Positions 33,655 through 43,700 of a stretch of 64,000 bases of DNA are shown one piece after another. Below the pieces are notes generated by a model. That model was not told the DNA's origin, searched no databases, and was given only the letters and a program-made list of their open reading frames with translations. Origin of the DNA: Tipula vernalis. Its lineage: Eukaryota; Arthropoda; Insecta; Diptera; Tipulidae. How positions within the stretch are numbered: the stretch's first letter is position 1; every line of letters begins with the position of its first letter. Where the stretch lies: positions 142,716,091 to 142,780,090 of the forward strand of contig OY282560.1 in NCBI GenBank assembly GCA_958295665.1. Reading direction: 5' to 3'. Both the position numbers and the translations under genes were made by a program.

Positions 33655-34560
33655 AAAAAGTTTTTGTGTATATGTATTTTCTTTAGAATAAACCCTTCTG
33701 ATAAGCATTGTTTTAAATTCTTTTGATGAATTATACAGTTGGGTTTGGCGTTAAGATTGGATATCAGTTTCTTTCGCTTAGAAGATGCATACTCAGGTTT
33801 AATATTTTTTACACAAAATGGTAAGTCGTTGTGTGATTTATGTAGTTTTTCTAGGTTTATAAATCTCATTCTAAGATATAACTCAATTCACTATTATCAC
33901 TTGTATAGAATTCATATCGAATTTTGCAATATGAAAGATATTGACCCATAGCATGCCCATAAAGGTTATTCACATCTAGATAAATTATATAGTTGGAATT
34001 CTCATGATCTTTCCTTTCATATTTTTTCATATATTTGATATTTGCTTTAGCATAACGTTTAGAACATTGTGCCAAGCCGCCAGAAACTCCCTTTTTAATG
34101 AAATTTATCATTATTTGTTAATAATTCCATTTCAATGTTTGTATATTTTAACATTGAATCCCAGCTAAGACCGGGAGACGTGTAGTTGTGAGCTTTTAAA
34201 CATACATTTCTAAAATTTTCAAAAATATCCGTTGAAAGGAGAACATCGGATTTTAAATATAGATCTGAATAATCACCCAAATTCTGACAGTTGCATTCAA
34301 TTCATACTTTATTAGCATGAATGTATTGTTCATCTGTAATGTTAGAGTCATTTAACTTATTATAAAAACTTGACTGTGGTGGTAGACATGAATAATTAAA
34401 TTTTTCATGACTATCCAGATAGTCATAAGGAAAAACACCTTTTTTCATAATAAGATTAAATTGATCTTGATTTTTGAAAAATTTTCGAATTTCATAAAAT
34501 TGATCTACTTCTAAATTGTTTGCTAAATTATCAAGGATAGAAGCCATAACTTAAAAGAAT
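33655..34560 (-). pseudogene. Polinton/Maverick protein-primed DNA polymerase B relic
   Basis: Four minus-strand pieces in order. 34547-34302: MKKGVFPYDYLDSHEKFNYS, then LPPQSSFYNKL and DEQYIHANKV. 34280-34095: [20 protein letters not shown], then [20 protein letters not shown]. 34111-33866: KKGVSGGLAQCSKRYAKAN, then YIIYLDVNNLYGHAMGQYLS. 33869-33655: NDLPFCVKNIKP and CIIHQKNLKQCLSEGFILKK. These are consecutive blocks of the B-family polymerase of Polintons; YLDVNNLYG is motif A with its catalytic Asp. Frameshifts separate the blocks, and motif C (YxDTD) is not present downstream, so it is truncated as well as broken. Confidence 0.9.
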
Positions 34561-34695
34561 CAAACAATTTTTGCTTTGACAAATTCCATTGATCGAGTTA
34601 CATCGAGTTACAAATTCGAGTTCATTGTTTTCAATGCAGTTTCAGTTGATGTTGCGCCGGTCATTATATTTTATAATTAGTGGTTGTTTACGTAA

Positions 34696-37600
34696 CAATA
34701 ATTGACTAGCTATACTGTTATTGATTGATTGATTGATTGATTTCGAATGTACGGCCAAGCATTAAGCAGGAGATCCCGGAAAGCGCCGGGCCCACCGTAC
34801 ACCCATTTTTACATTTACTTGGAAGGATAAGGAAGGATATTAGTAATGTTTGAGATCGACCAGGTTACAAACACCGTTACAGTCAATAGTTAGTAAATTT
34901 TGTGTGGTAGGATGGGAAAGGTATGTTAGTAATGACAGAATTGGTCCGGTTTCCCGGTGGCCAGTTTCAAACTACTGTTAGTATTCGACAATCACAATTG
35001 GTTACTTTATTAGTTGATCATTTCTCTGGAATCCGGGGGCTGGAACTCAGGACTCCCTAAATTTTTTATCAGGACTTAAAAATTATTAATGTTATAATTC
35101 CCAGGCGACTCTGAAAGTTCAATCCAATTAATAAAACACCATAATACCAAATTTTATTACTTAAATGAATAATTTATGTAACCGTATCTTTAGCATCCCC
35201 ATGCACACATCATACACCCATTTTCACATACCAACCAAAACCGATATAGGTTATTGATTTATTACCCTAAACCTTAATTAAAAATTGTTAATGTTGCCAT
35301 TTCCCTCAGTCCGCCTTTCATTAATTTACCTGATAAAGTATTTAAGAAATTTAAAATTACTAAGCTAAGATTATAATTAATCCTTATAACAATAAATATA
35401 AAATTAAAATAAAATAAAATAAAATTGAAATTAAACTTTAAAATTAATATGCAATTCCCAGGCGATTCTGAAAACTAAATTTAATTAATAAACAGCCTAA
35501 TAGCAAAATTTTATTTCTTAAATGAATAATTAATATAACAGAATCTTTTGTATTAGTTGGGACAGACTCGACCCGTTTACAGACCGCAATGCGATCGATA
35601 GTTAGTAAATTTTTAGTGGAATATATAATAAAAGTTAATACAAGACAGCACAATCTAGCTACTTTATTTGTGATCATTTCTCTGGAATCCAAGCCGGATA
35701 CTCAGGACTCTCCACATCTAAATCAGGGCTTTTTAGGCTAAAACCAAAAAAAAAAAAATTATTTAGGCCAATAATTTATAGATTTAGATGCTGAATTTGC
35801 AACAGATCTATAGAGCAATAAAGACAATTTTCATTGAAACTATTTTGATGATAAAGTGTAAATAAATAACTGACCTTGGCAATAAACAAATGCCGGTCGG
35901 TGTATTCAAAAATTAAACCACACTCGTAGTTAGTTAGCTAATCGTATTCAAATACTAAAAATCTTGTTGGTGTGTAAAATAAAAACTTAATTTTATTTAT
36001 TATGTTTTCTGTCCATGATTCTGCTGTAAATATATACATAGATGTATTACATTATATTCACGAATTCACGATCTTGGTCTTTATCTAGTTACTAGTTGTC
36101 AACTTTAAAAATGACATCATTTCGAACATCACCGCGTCACTTTACGTAATCTGAAATTCCTCGAATATTTTAAAAGATGATTCAAACCTTCTTAAAATAA
36201 GCACTTTAACCTTGAAACGGAATCGTTTCGTAATCATATAATCAGAAACCATAATTGTTTTATGAAGAAATAGTTTTTCAAGTTCAACGGCCGCGATTTG
36301 CGCGAAAAAAAGCGTGTTGATGACTTTAAGTCGTTGCTTTTTTCTTTAGTCTCTTTAAATGAAAGTGAATTCCGATCTTATTTGGAATTATTTGGCAGTC
36401 ACTCTTGTTTTATATTTGAGAATAGATATGAATCTCTATTCTACGTAAACTGGATGCACTTGCTTAATATTTCTTATATTGTTTCGGTATAAACAATTTG
36501 ATTTAACTGTACAGAAGTTTTGGTCTTAAAATTTCTAACCAATCACTAATTAAATAATTTGTAAAAATTAACCAAAACTTTACCGGCATTTCATAGTTCT
36601 ATTTAATGTTAGCTCATCTGTACTAACTGCCGATCATTGAACCGTGATATACCAATTGGAAATTGAAGAAATTTTTAGAAATATCTTAATAGTACATATA
36701 CCACTTGGGTTAGGTATAAGTTTTGCATTTAACTATAATAGATTCCTCAACTTTTATGTGTAAATATACTATCGTTTCCCTAAAAAAATGGATTTTTGGT
36801 TTTTAATTTTTTTGTCGTAATAATATACCAACTGTTGGGAAATTAAAACTTAATAGCATATGCCAGTGATTACACTATTTGGAGGTACAATATTTGGCAA
36901 CTAACAGTACTGGAATGCCCGTGTTGTCCAAAAGTATAGTTTGTACTCTACTCAATATTTTAGCAGGCATTCAGAATTGAAAGTTAAGCTTTGTAACCAA
37001 AATTGAACAAAATCCTTTCTGATTAATTTTGGATCTAAAACAAATGAGATACAAAAACAAAAATAAGTTATCACAATTGTGTTCACCATTTTCAGTTATC
37101 TAACATAGCTATTTTTATTATTTTCTGATTAGTAAATTCGTGAGATATTGAAAAAAAGTAAATTTATTGATAAAATTTAAAATTAAAACAATTAGCTATA
37201 AGTAGTATTCTCAATATGTAATTTTGTTTAATACAAAACTACTACAACGAAATTTATATGAATGCAATTTCCCCTCTATTAAACACCTCTGACAGACTGC
37301 TGTCATTGTTAATAATTTTATTCAATATTACGAAAAAAGAAAACAGAACAAAAATTTTAAATTTATATTAATAAATTCGTTTTTATATATAGTTTTATTA
37401 TTAAATGCATATATGTAACAAGAAAAATAAAATTAAAAATATCTTACAGCGCGAACTTGTCGATGGAACATATAACAAATATATGTCCATACTTTTGATG
37501 CTAAAACCAAAAATGCACGAAAGTTCATTTGAAATTGTGACCACATTGGCAAGTTTAGTTTCCCAAAAATATTTATAATTAAAAACTATTTTTAATAACA

Positions 37601-37990
37601 ATATAACAGCTATTTTAATCTATAGTACACGACACTCATTAAATTTAATTTTTCATTTCTATATTATTCAAACACAATATTTTTGCAAGCGACGAGAAAA
37701 AATACCAAAACAGAACGACAGAAATATTTTCGGGTTTTATTTTTAAGTTAAATACACTATTATCTACGATTTTAATGAAAATTTGAAAAAAAAAACTTTA
37801 ACGTAAAAGTAAATCTAATTTTTTATTTTAAAACACAAAAATATTTATATTTTTCCTATTATTTTATCACATTTTCTAAAAATGAGCGCCGACTGTAGTA
37901 AACACATATTCGATAGCGACCGCCATCTTAGTTCGACCTCGTTGTTGTTTGTACTTTATAATACCAATAATTGACTAGCTATACTGTTAT
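34696..37990. mobile_element. 3.2-kb insertion flanked by an exact 26-bp direct repeat
   Basis: The 26-mer beginning CAATAATTGACTAGCTATAC occurs identically at 34696-34721 and 37965-37990. Just inside the left copy is a (TGAT)n run of about 4 units (34720-34738). Read on the minus strand this is a short tandem 3' tail, as in some non-LTR retroposons. The right inner edge has a gene-start-like patch (GCGACCGCCATCTTAG, 37915-37930). No coding domain was found inside. Polinton polymerase lies left of the insertion, and an unassigned frame lies to the right, so it may have entered the Polinton. Confidence 0.6.
34880..35735. repeat. Degenerate direct repeats inside the 3.2-kb insertion
   Basis: Block A (AGTTAGTAAATTTT... 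to ATCATTTCTCTGGAATCC and CAGGACTC) occurs at about 34884-35070 and 35597-35712. Block B (AATTCCCAGGCGA...TAAATGAATAAT) occurs at about 35096-35180 and 35453-35533. The order is A-B-spacer-B-A with all copies in the same direction, as in a tandem array with part of a unit lost. Confidence 0.7.
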
Positions 37991-38190
37991 GTTCTAAAAT
38001 TTGTTTATAGCTGTTAATCCGTTTTTTTATCTTAAACGTATTCCAACTGGTTATCATGGATAATTGACGAATTTGATCAAGTTTCGTTAAATCAGCATTG
38101 TTTATTAAATCCACTAAATCTTCTTCCATGTATAATGTTAAATCTTCTTTCACATGAAATTGTACAAATATTTGGAAAGACATTTGATTT
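37991..38190 (-). other. Minus-strand open frame beside the insertion, unassigned
   Basis: Encodes about 60 residues with an amphipathic, coiled style (FHVKEDLTLYMEEDLVDLIN, then QILEHNSIASQ). It reads into the 26-bp repeat, and the same last residues (HNSIASQLL) are encoded at the other copy of the repeat, where the frame stays open further. That fits one old coding region cut by the insertion, possibly part of the Polinton. No domain is recognised. Confidence 0.3.
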
Positions 38191-38439
38191 ATCCGAAATT
38201 AAAATTTGGGTGCAAAATCTTTGTTGCATAATATTTTAACGTTTAACGAATTATATAAAAAAGGTTTAGTTTAAAGCTTTGAAATTAATCACTTAGCCCT
38301 TAATCCATGAAATTAATGAAACAAAGCTTTTTTTTAACTAAAAGATTATAATTGAAAGCGCTGACTCTACCTTTGCCCTTGCTAATGAAACATTATTTCA
38401 ATGAAGCGTCAATTATTAAAAATTTAGCGCCAACTTATT

Positions 38440-38451
38440 TATCACCAACTA
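38440..38451. repeat. Target-site duplication, left copy
   Basis: TATCACCAACTA, identical to 43689-43700. The two copies bracket the I-like retrotransposon, and 12 bp is within the usual range for this clade. Confidence 0.9.
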
Positions 38452-38480
38452 TTTTTTTTTTTTTTATTTTTTTATTAGGC
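38452..38480 (-). other. A-rich 3' tail of the I-like element
   Basis: Read on the minus strand the element ends AATAAAAAAATA and then about 14 A, directly abutting the target duplication. Confidence 0.85.
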
Positions 38481-38634
38481 TTGGCTCCTATATGAAATAG
38501 AGCCATATTGCCAAAAATTCCAAATTTATAAACTTCTTGTTACATATTTTTCTTCATAACTTAATTTTACTAATAGAGTTTTAAATAGAATTTTACTCCC
38601 TGCACATATTCCGTCGGCTATTAATTATCTCGTA

Positions 38635-41600
38635 TTAAATTGTTATACCACTCATCCTAATAAATTCATACATTTCCTTATAAACCAAAAAACCACCCTC
38701 ATTCATCAAATCACTTAGGTTTCTTGCATTCCGAAGGATGTTGAACTTAGACCTGTATTGGTTGTATTTGGGACAAGCCAATATGAGATGTTCAACATCC
38801 TCCACACTTCCACACAACTCACAATCTTTGTCCTCACTCAAATGACGTTTCCACAAGCATTCCTTCCAGTTTCCATGGTTCAGCCTGATTCTCTCAACAG
38901 TTCGCAACATTCGCGTATCTCCTTTGAGCTCCTTAAAGAACGGAATTCTCAAAGGAGTACCACGAAGCACTCTGTACTTCATTCCTTTCGTTAGACTTTT
39001 CTCGTTAAATTCACTCTCCCATTTTCTCCACAGATTCATCTGAAACATTCGAAGTACGTCTCTTGCATCCTTCCTTTCGTACTCCTGAACCATGTCGTTC
39101 AATGTACCCTTTTTTGCTAACATATCGGCTCTTTCATTCCCTTCGATCTGTCTATGTGATGGGATCCACTGTATGGTCACATCACGTTGACAGTCTCGAA
39201 CGCATTCAAAAATGAAATCAACATACACATTGCCTTCCCTTCCACCTCCACATTTCAGCAAACATAAACCACTCTGGGAATCGGAAAATATTACTATTTT
39301 CCTTTCCCCTTCATTCACAGCCAGTTTAATTCCTTCAAACATTCCAATCAGTTCAGCATTCATTATAGAGATGCTTTCGTCCACTTTAAAATACTTTTCA
39401 AGATTCCTACCAGGCATAAAGACGCCAACACCCACTCCATTCTCATTCACACTAGCATCTGTATAAACGATATCATTTTGCTCATACCGCTGACTGATTT
39501 TCCCAAACATAATTTTGGCGATAACTTCATTCATTCCCTTATTATATTCCTCCATATTCAAACATACAGTAAGATTATTAGGAACGGGTTGCGGACCAGC
39601 ATTGCCTATACTCAGAAACATGTTCAAATTTTCAAGTGCAATGCTAGTTCTATATGTCGGTTTGTACACCGCCCTACTTTGTAATCTTACTTTCATCTCA
39701 TTCCAAAGCTCATTTTTCTTAGTTATCATTCTCACCGACTCTCTCACTGTGATCCACTCTCTCTTGTAATCAAGAGGTGAATCACCCATTTCAGACCACA
39801 GAGTGTGTATTGGGGTTGAATTAATCGCCCCCAATACCACTCTTGCACATGCATTTTCTACTTTCATTAATTGGCTAAAAGCCCCTTTCGAACCATTCCC
39901 ATACACACTAATACCATATCCAATTTTGGAGGATATAAGGGCCTTCCTCAACATGTCAGTCACACTCGGATGAGCGCCCCATTTAGGTTTGCTCACCTGT
40001 TTAACCACATTCAAACGTTCCTTGCAGTTATCTGCCAAAATTTTCATATGCTTCCCAAAATTCATACGTCTATCAATCCAAATACCCAAATACCTGTACG
40101 CATTTACTTGTTCAATTCTGTGGCTATCAACACTTATATTAACATTTGCAACGTTTGTTCTAAAACTCATAAAAGCACACTTATTAGGATTCACTCTCAG
40201 ATTCAACATTTTAAGTTTTTGAATTAAATCATATACCCCTTTTTGCGCTCTTTGAGCCGCCACATCAATACTTCTCCCTTTTCTAATGACTACGAAATCG
40301 TCTGCAAATTGCAGAACGATTTGATTGTCTACATTGATGTGGTGTATCTCGCTGGTATATAGGTTGAACAGAGCTGGAGATATTTTACTTCCTTGCGGAA
40401 GTCCAATATTTGCAACTCCCTCCAACCTAAAACCACTTCCATTCAGAACCATTTTTCTATCAGTCATAAAATCTTTTATCCACATACATACTTTCCGTGA
40501 AAATCCCAAATTCGAGAGAATTTGTTGTAATTTCCACGGAACCACATAATCATAAGCTCTTTCAATGTCCAAAAATACCGCAACAGCTTTCATATTATCC
40601 TTTCTTACTTCCCAAACAAACTTTTCCACACACTCGATTGCAGAGTGGTTCTTTCGAAATCCAAATGTTGTCGATGGCAACAAATTATTTTCATTCACAA
40701 AATCTTCCATTCGTTCTTTCATCATTCCATTTAAAATTTTTATAAAAACATTTAACATACATATGCCTCGATAATTTGTTGCCACACTTGGATCTCTATC
40801 CCGTTTAGGGATGGGAACCACTCTGCTCTCTTTCCATTTGTCCGGTATTTTTGATCCCATCCACACTTTGTTGAGTATCTCAAGCAAATTATGTTTTGCT
40901 GAGTCACTCAACAACCGAATCATTTTGTAACTTACTTGGTTCGTCCCTGGCGTGGTAGATTTTGATCTATCTAACACTCTCAGGAACTCTCCCCATTCAT
41001 ATTTACAATCCATTCTTTCATTTCTACTTATTCTATCAACTACATTTATAACATTCAAATCATTGCTTACATTTAATATCATTTTTATAAATTCTTCACC
41101 TTTTTCTCGGTTCTCACATACCCCATTGCTCACATTAAAATGTTTACCATTCACCCTATTAAACAAACTCCATACATCCTTAGTTGTGGTTCTACGTGTC
41201 ATTTGGGACACATATTCCCTCCAACTTTTCCTTTTTGCTCTGCGAATAGCCTTTTTCAATTTTCCATTCATTTTGCCATACATAATCTTATTCTCACAAC
41301 TCTTATTCCTATTAAATTCACGCAAGGCTATTCGCTTCCTTTCATACCAGAATTGAACTTCATTGTTCCACCAACCATTCACATTAATCTCTTTCATATC
41401 CACAATTTTTGTACATAATTTATTTACTCGTTCAATTTCACTATTTAACTGGCTTTGATTCATTTCATTTTCTCCGAGAATCTCATTCATTTGATTCACC
41501 CATTTCCTGTTATTCATTAATTCACGTTTTTTCCTAAACACTCGATTATCATTCATGATCATTTTGATCATGAAATGATCACCACCCAAATTCTCTTCTT

Positions 41601-41643
41601 CAACATTCCAAGTGACCCGGCAGGCCAGTTCAATAGTTGTCAT
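38635..41643 (-). CDS. I-like ORF2, main part: reverse transcriptase and RNase H
   Basis: 1002 codons open. The end of the endonuclease is near residue 20 (LGGDHFMI). Reverse transcriptase: TPGTNQVSYKMIRLL, then NYRGICMLNVFIKILN, GFRKNHSAIE, AVFLDIERAYDYV (first palm Asp), GLPQGSKISPALFNLY and QFADDFVVI (about residue 447). RNase H follows at about 728 (YTDASVNENG), NAELIGMFEG, FSDSQSG (about 788) and NERADMLAKKG (about 838), so all four acidic positions are present. A C-terminal CELCGSVEDVEHLILACP near 941 is the clade's Cys/His end. Catalytic residues look intact. The missing endonuclease N-terminus is in the adjacent frame, so the copy is probably inactive as it stands. Confidence 0.92.
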   Translation of the reverse strand: MTTIELACRVTWNVEEENLGGDHFMIKMIMNDNRVFRKKRELMNNRKWVNQMNEILGENEMNQSQLNSEIERVNKLCTKIVDMKEINVNGWWNNEVQFWYERKRIALREFNRNKSCENKIMYGKMNGKLKKAIRRAKRKSWREYVSQMTRRTTTKDVWSLFNRVNGKHFNVSNGVCENREKGEEFIKMILNVSNDLNVINVVDRISRNERMDCKYEWGEFLRVLDRSKSTTPGTNQVSYKMIRLLSDSAKHNLLEILNKVWMGSKIPDKWKESRVVPIPKRDRDPSVATNYRGICMLNVFIKILNGMMKERMEDFVNENNLLPSTTFGFRKNHSAIECVEKFVWEVRKDNMKAVAVFLDIERAYDYVVPWKLQQILSNLGFSRKVCMWIKDFMTDRKMVLNGSGFRLEGVANIGLPQGSKISPALFNLYTSEIHHINVDNQIVLQFADDFVVIRKGRSIDVAAQRAQKGVYDLIQKLKMLNLRVNPNKCAFMSFRTNVANVNISVDSHRIEQVNAYRYLGIWIDRRMNFGKHMKILADNCKERLNVVKQVSKPKWGAHPSVTDMLRKALISSKIGYGISVYGNGSKGAFSQLMKVENACARVVLGAINSTPIHTLWSEMGDSPLDYKREWITVRESVRMITKKNELWNEMKVRLQSRAVYKPTYRTSIALENLNMFLSIGNAGPQPVPNNLTVCLNMEEYNKGMNEVIAKIMFGKISQRYEQNDIVYTDASVNENGVGVGVFMPGRNLEKYFKVDESISIMNAELIGMFEGIKLAVNEGERKIVIFSDSQSGLCLLKCGGGREGNVYVDFIFECVRDCQRDVTIQWIPSHRQIEGNERADMLAKKGTLNDMVQEYERKDARDVLRMFQMNLWRKWESEFNEKSLTKGMKYRVLRGTPLRIPFFKELKGDTRMLRTVERIRLNHGNWKECLWKRHLSEDKDCELCGSVEDVEHLILACPKYNQYRSKFNILRNARNLSDLMNEGGFLVYKEMYEFIRMSGITI

Positions 41644-42206
41644 AGACTATAGATGATAGTTGGCCTTCCATCATTCAAGAGCACCATATCGGAGTCTTGA
41701 ATCAGGTCGGCCAAATGTTTTCCTCTTACGCAATTGTCTAAACAACCCCACATTCTCGCATGCGCATTCATATCTCCACATACAATCAGGTCACTTTTAT
41801 CTCTCACCCAGTCAAACAATTTTTTAAAATCACTCAAGGCTTTTTTCCTTGCATCTTCATCACGCATCTGGGTTACATACACGCTCACTAGTAACAGATT
41901 TCTTTCCAAATTCGTCGTTGAGGCTGCAATTGCTTCAATAACCTCAAAAGCGGGTAACTGTATCTCTTGAAGCGTCAGATTTCTGTCGTACATTATTGCC
42001 ACTCCACCGTAACCATCGCTTCTTGGTTTGGAAAGAAATCTGTATCCTCTCACATTCAACGTCTTGTTCATTTTTTCCCACGTTTCGCTTATAAGCATCA
42101 CATTCACTTTATTCTTGGCCAGATAATTTTCCACCATACTTTTTTTCGCGTAAAAACTTTGTATGTTTATCTGACCAACAATAATTCGTTCACTCATGTT
42201 TCGCAT
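41640..42206 (-). pseudogene. I-like ORF2, 5' part: AP-type endonuclease
   Basis: 188 codons starting MRNMSERIIVGQINIQSFYA. Motifs: QINIQS (Asn), LISETWEKM (Glu), GYGGVAIMYD, SVYV, and IVCGDMNAHARMWGC (Asp/Asn/His). The frame then reads NDGRPTIIYSL and stops, while the remaining endonuclease motif (GGDHF, equivalent to SDH) is in the next frame. The stop TGA overlaps the next ATG as ATGA (41643-41640). Because the break falls inside the endonuclease fold, this is a frameshift and not a natural gene border. Confidence 0.88.
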
Positions 42207-42582
42207 TCATACAATTAACAATTTATACATACCAATTAAATATGTGCAGGGAGAATCCATTCATAAGTTTAACAAAAATAAATTTAAAAATAAATAAATT
42301 TTGTTGCATAAAATGTTGTTGTTTCATCCTTCAATGTAATAAATGTTGCATTGTGTTGCTCTATGCTGCGTGTTGTTGTCCAATTACGTGTGATGAATAT
42401 TGATTTTCTCTTTTTTTATTATTTTATTTTTTTTATTGTGTTTACGATTACATCGTAAAACTTGACCATACTATCCGGTCCCCTCCGTTTTATTTTTTAA
42501 AGGTGGTGTTGGTGCAATAAAATTATTATTTTTTGTATTTGCACTCGTCATTGCCATATTGTACTGTTCGGTGAATGCAATT

Positions 42583-43521
42583 CTATTTTTTGTATTTGTG
42601 TATTTTGTTTTTTGCTGGTCGACCGCGCTTGCCAATATTTTCTTCCACATCTTCGCTTTCCGTATCCATATACGATGAATCGGTTTGCTGTTTTCTTGTG
42701 TGCAAATGATCTTTAATGTTAACCATTTTTTTAACAGATTCAATTTTGTTTTCGTCCTCTGTGTGTAGCATGTTGATTTTCGCTACATCGCTATATTTAA
42801 TTGGTTCTTTATTGTTATTAGATGGTAGCGTATTTTTGTCGCACGTGCTTGTTTGTTGTGTGTGTTGTGATTGTGTTTGCGTTTGTAAATGTTGTTTATC
42901 TGGTTCTTGTGGTGTTATTGTTTGTTGTTGTAATGGCAACTCGTTGATTGTATTGCACAATAACGGACAATCTTGTTTTTTATGACTATCTTCGCCGCAT
43001 TTAAAACACCTCTCTCTCATTCCATCGTAAAAAATTCTTGCTTTGATATTTTGGACGTAAATGAATTGTGGAATTTCCCGTTCGATTTCAATATAAACAC
43101 CTCTCACACCCGAAAATACTGGTAATAGCGAGTTGGCAGCAAATTTTTCTCGTCTGGTTGATAATATATTGCCAAACCGTTGCATGGCCTCACACAACGT
43201 TTTCTCCGTAATCTCTGGTGGTAGATTGAATACCCGCACATACCGCATTACACCACTTGTACCCTTCACAGTAACTTCGGTTGTTTTTCCATTTGTATAA
43301 GTGAAGATCAATGAGCTTTTTTCCAATATAAATTGTTGGTAGTTTTGTTCATTATTAAATTTGATATAGATACACCGATCGTACAAATCTTGATAAAGTG
43401 TATGTATTTCTTTACTGGTTAATCCCACGTTAACCACAAATTGCATCATTTCCAACTCAGTAGGCTTTGGATCTGTCTTCTGGAACTGTACCCTCGCCGT
43501 ATTTTGCCTTAAACTTTCCAT
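42583..43521 (-). CDS. I-like element ORF1 protein (CCHC nucleic-acid binding)
   Basis: 312 codons, uninterrupted. The N-terminal two thirds resemble the RRM-like part of I-clade ORF1 (CIYIKFNNEQNYQQFIL near 50, VRVFNLPPEITEKTLCEAM near 95, FSGVRGVYIEIEREIPQFIY near 135). One CCHC knuckle follows at about residue 172 (CFKCGEDSHKKQDC, spacing C-x2-C-x4-H-x4-C). The C-terminal third is Gln/Thr-rich with a basic end (GKRGRPAKNKIHKYKK). The start ATG lies about 165 bp from the element's 5' end, giving a short leader. Expected role: coats the element RNA and forms cytoplasmic particles. About 375 bp separate it from ORF2. Confidence 0.9.
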   Translation of the reverse strand: MESLRQNTARVQFQKTDPKPTELEMMQFVVNVGLTSKEIHTLYQDLYDRCIYIKFNNEQNYQQFILEKSSLIFTYTNGKTTEVTVKGTSGVMRYVRVFNLPPEITEKTLCEAMQRFGNILSTRREKFAANSLLPVFSGVRGVYIEIEREIPQFIYVQNIKARIFYDGMRERCFKCGEDSHKKQDCPLLCNTINELPLQQQTITPQEPDKQHLQTQTQSQHTQQTSTCDKNTLPSNNNKEPIKYSDVAKINMLHTEDENKIESVKKMVNIKDHLHTRKQQTDSSYMDTESEDVEENIGKRGRPAKNKIHKYKK

Positions 43522-43653
43522 TATTTTTCCACAACCTTGAAACAGGTATATATATATATTATGTAATGCGCAAAATTGCGCTAATTGCTTTTGATTTGTA
43601 CCCTCTTTCTATTGTTTATTTGTTTTTATTTTAAATTTGTTTTACACTGTGAA

Positions 43654-43688
43654 CGTCTGTACTCGACGGATGTTGACAATCGAATGCG
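43654..43688 (-). promoter_or_regulatory. Internal promoter of the I-like element (Inr + DPE)
   Basis: On the minus strand, GCATTC at the 5' end fits the insect initiator TCA(G/T)T(C/T) at five of six positions, with A+1 at 43685. AGACG lies at +28 to +32 (43658-43654) and matches the downstream promoter element consensus at the exact required spacing. Such TATA-less internal promoters let non-LTR elements carry their own start. Two extra bases (CG) between the target duplication and CATTC may be non-templated. Confidence 0.75.
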
Positions 43689-43700
43689 TATCACCAACTA
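43689..43700. repeat. Target-site duplication, right copy
   Basis: TATCACCAACTA, exact match to 38440-38451. Confidence 0.9.

Larger units (their letters stand above)
38452..43688 (-). mobile_element. Full-length I-like non-LTR retrotransposon
   Basis: 5.24 kb on the minus strand between 12-bp target duplications. Its 5' end (43688) is followed by an initiator and downstream promoter element. Then come ORF1 with a CCHC knuckle and ORF2 with endonuclease, reverse transcriptase and RNase H, and the 3' end is an A-rich tail against the duplication. Domain content (CCHC ORF1, RNase H in ORF2) and size match the I clade. Only one disabling change was seen, an ORF2 frameshift at about 41640. An intact target duplication, intact promoter and long open frames suggest recent insertion. 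Confidence 0.93.

Noticed and set aside
33401..33691. 96-codon plus-strand open frame as a gene
   Set aside because: Crosses from a repeat fragment into the antisense of the Polinton polymerase; no domain.
38758..41418. Many plus-strand open frames across the I-like ORF2
   Set aside because: Antisense shadows of a 1002-codon RT/RNase H frame.
42716..42985. Plus-strand Cys/Val-rich open frame
   Set aside because: Antisense of the Gln/Thr-rich C-terminal part of the I-like ORF1.
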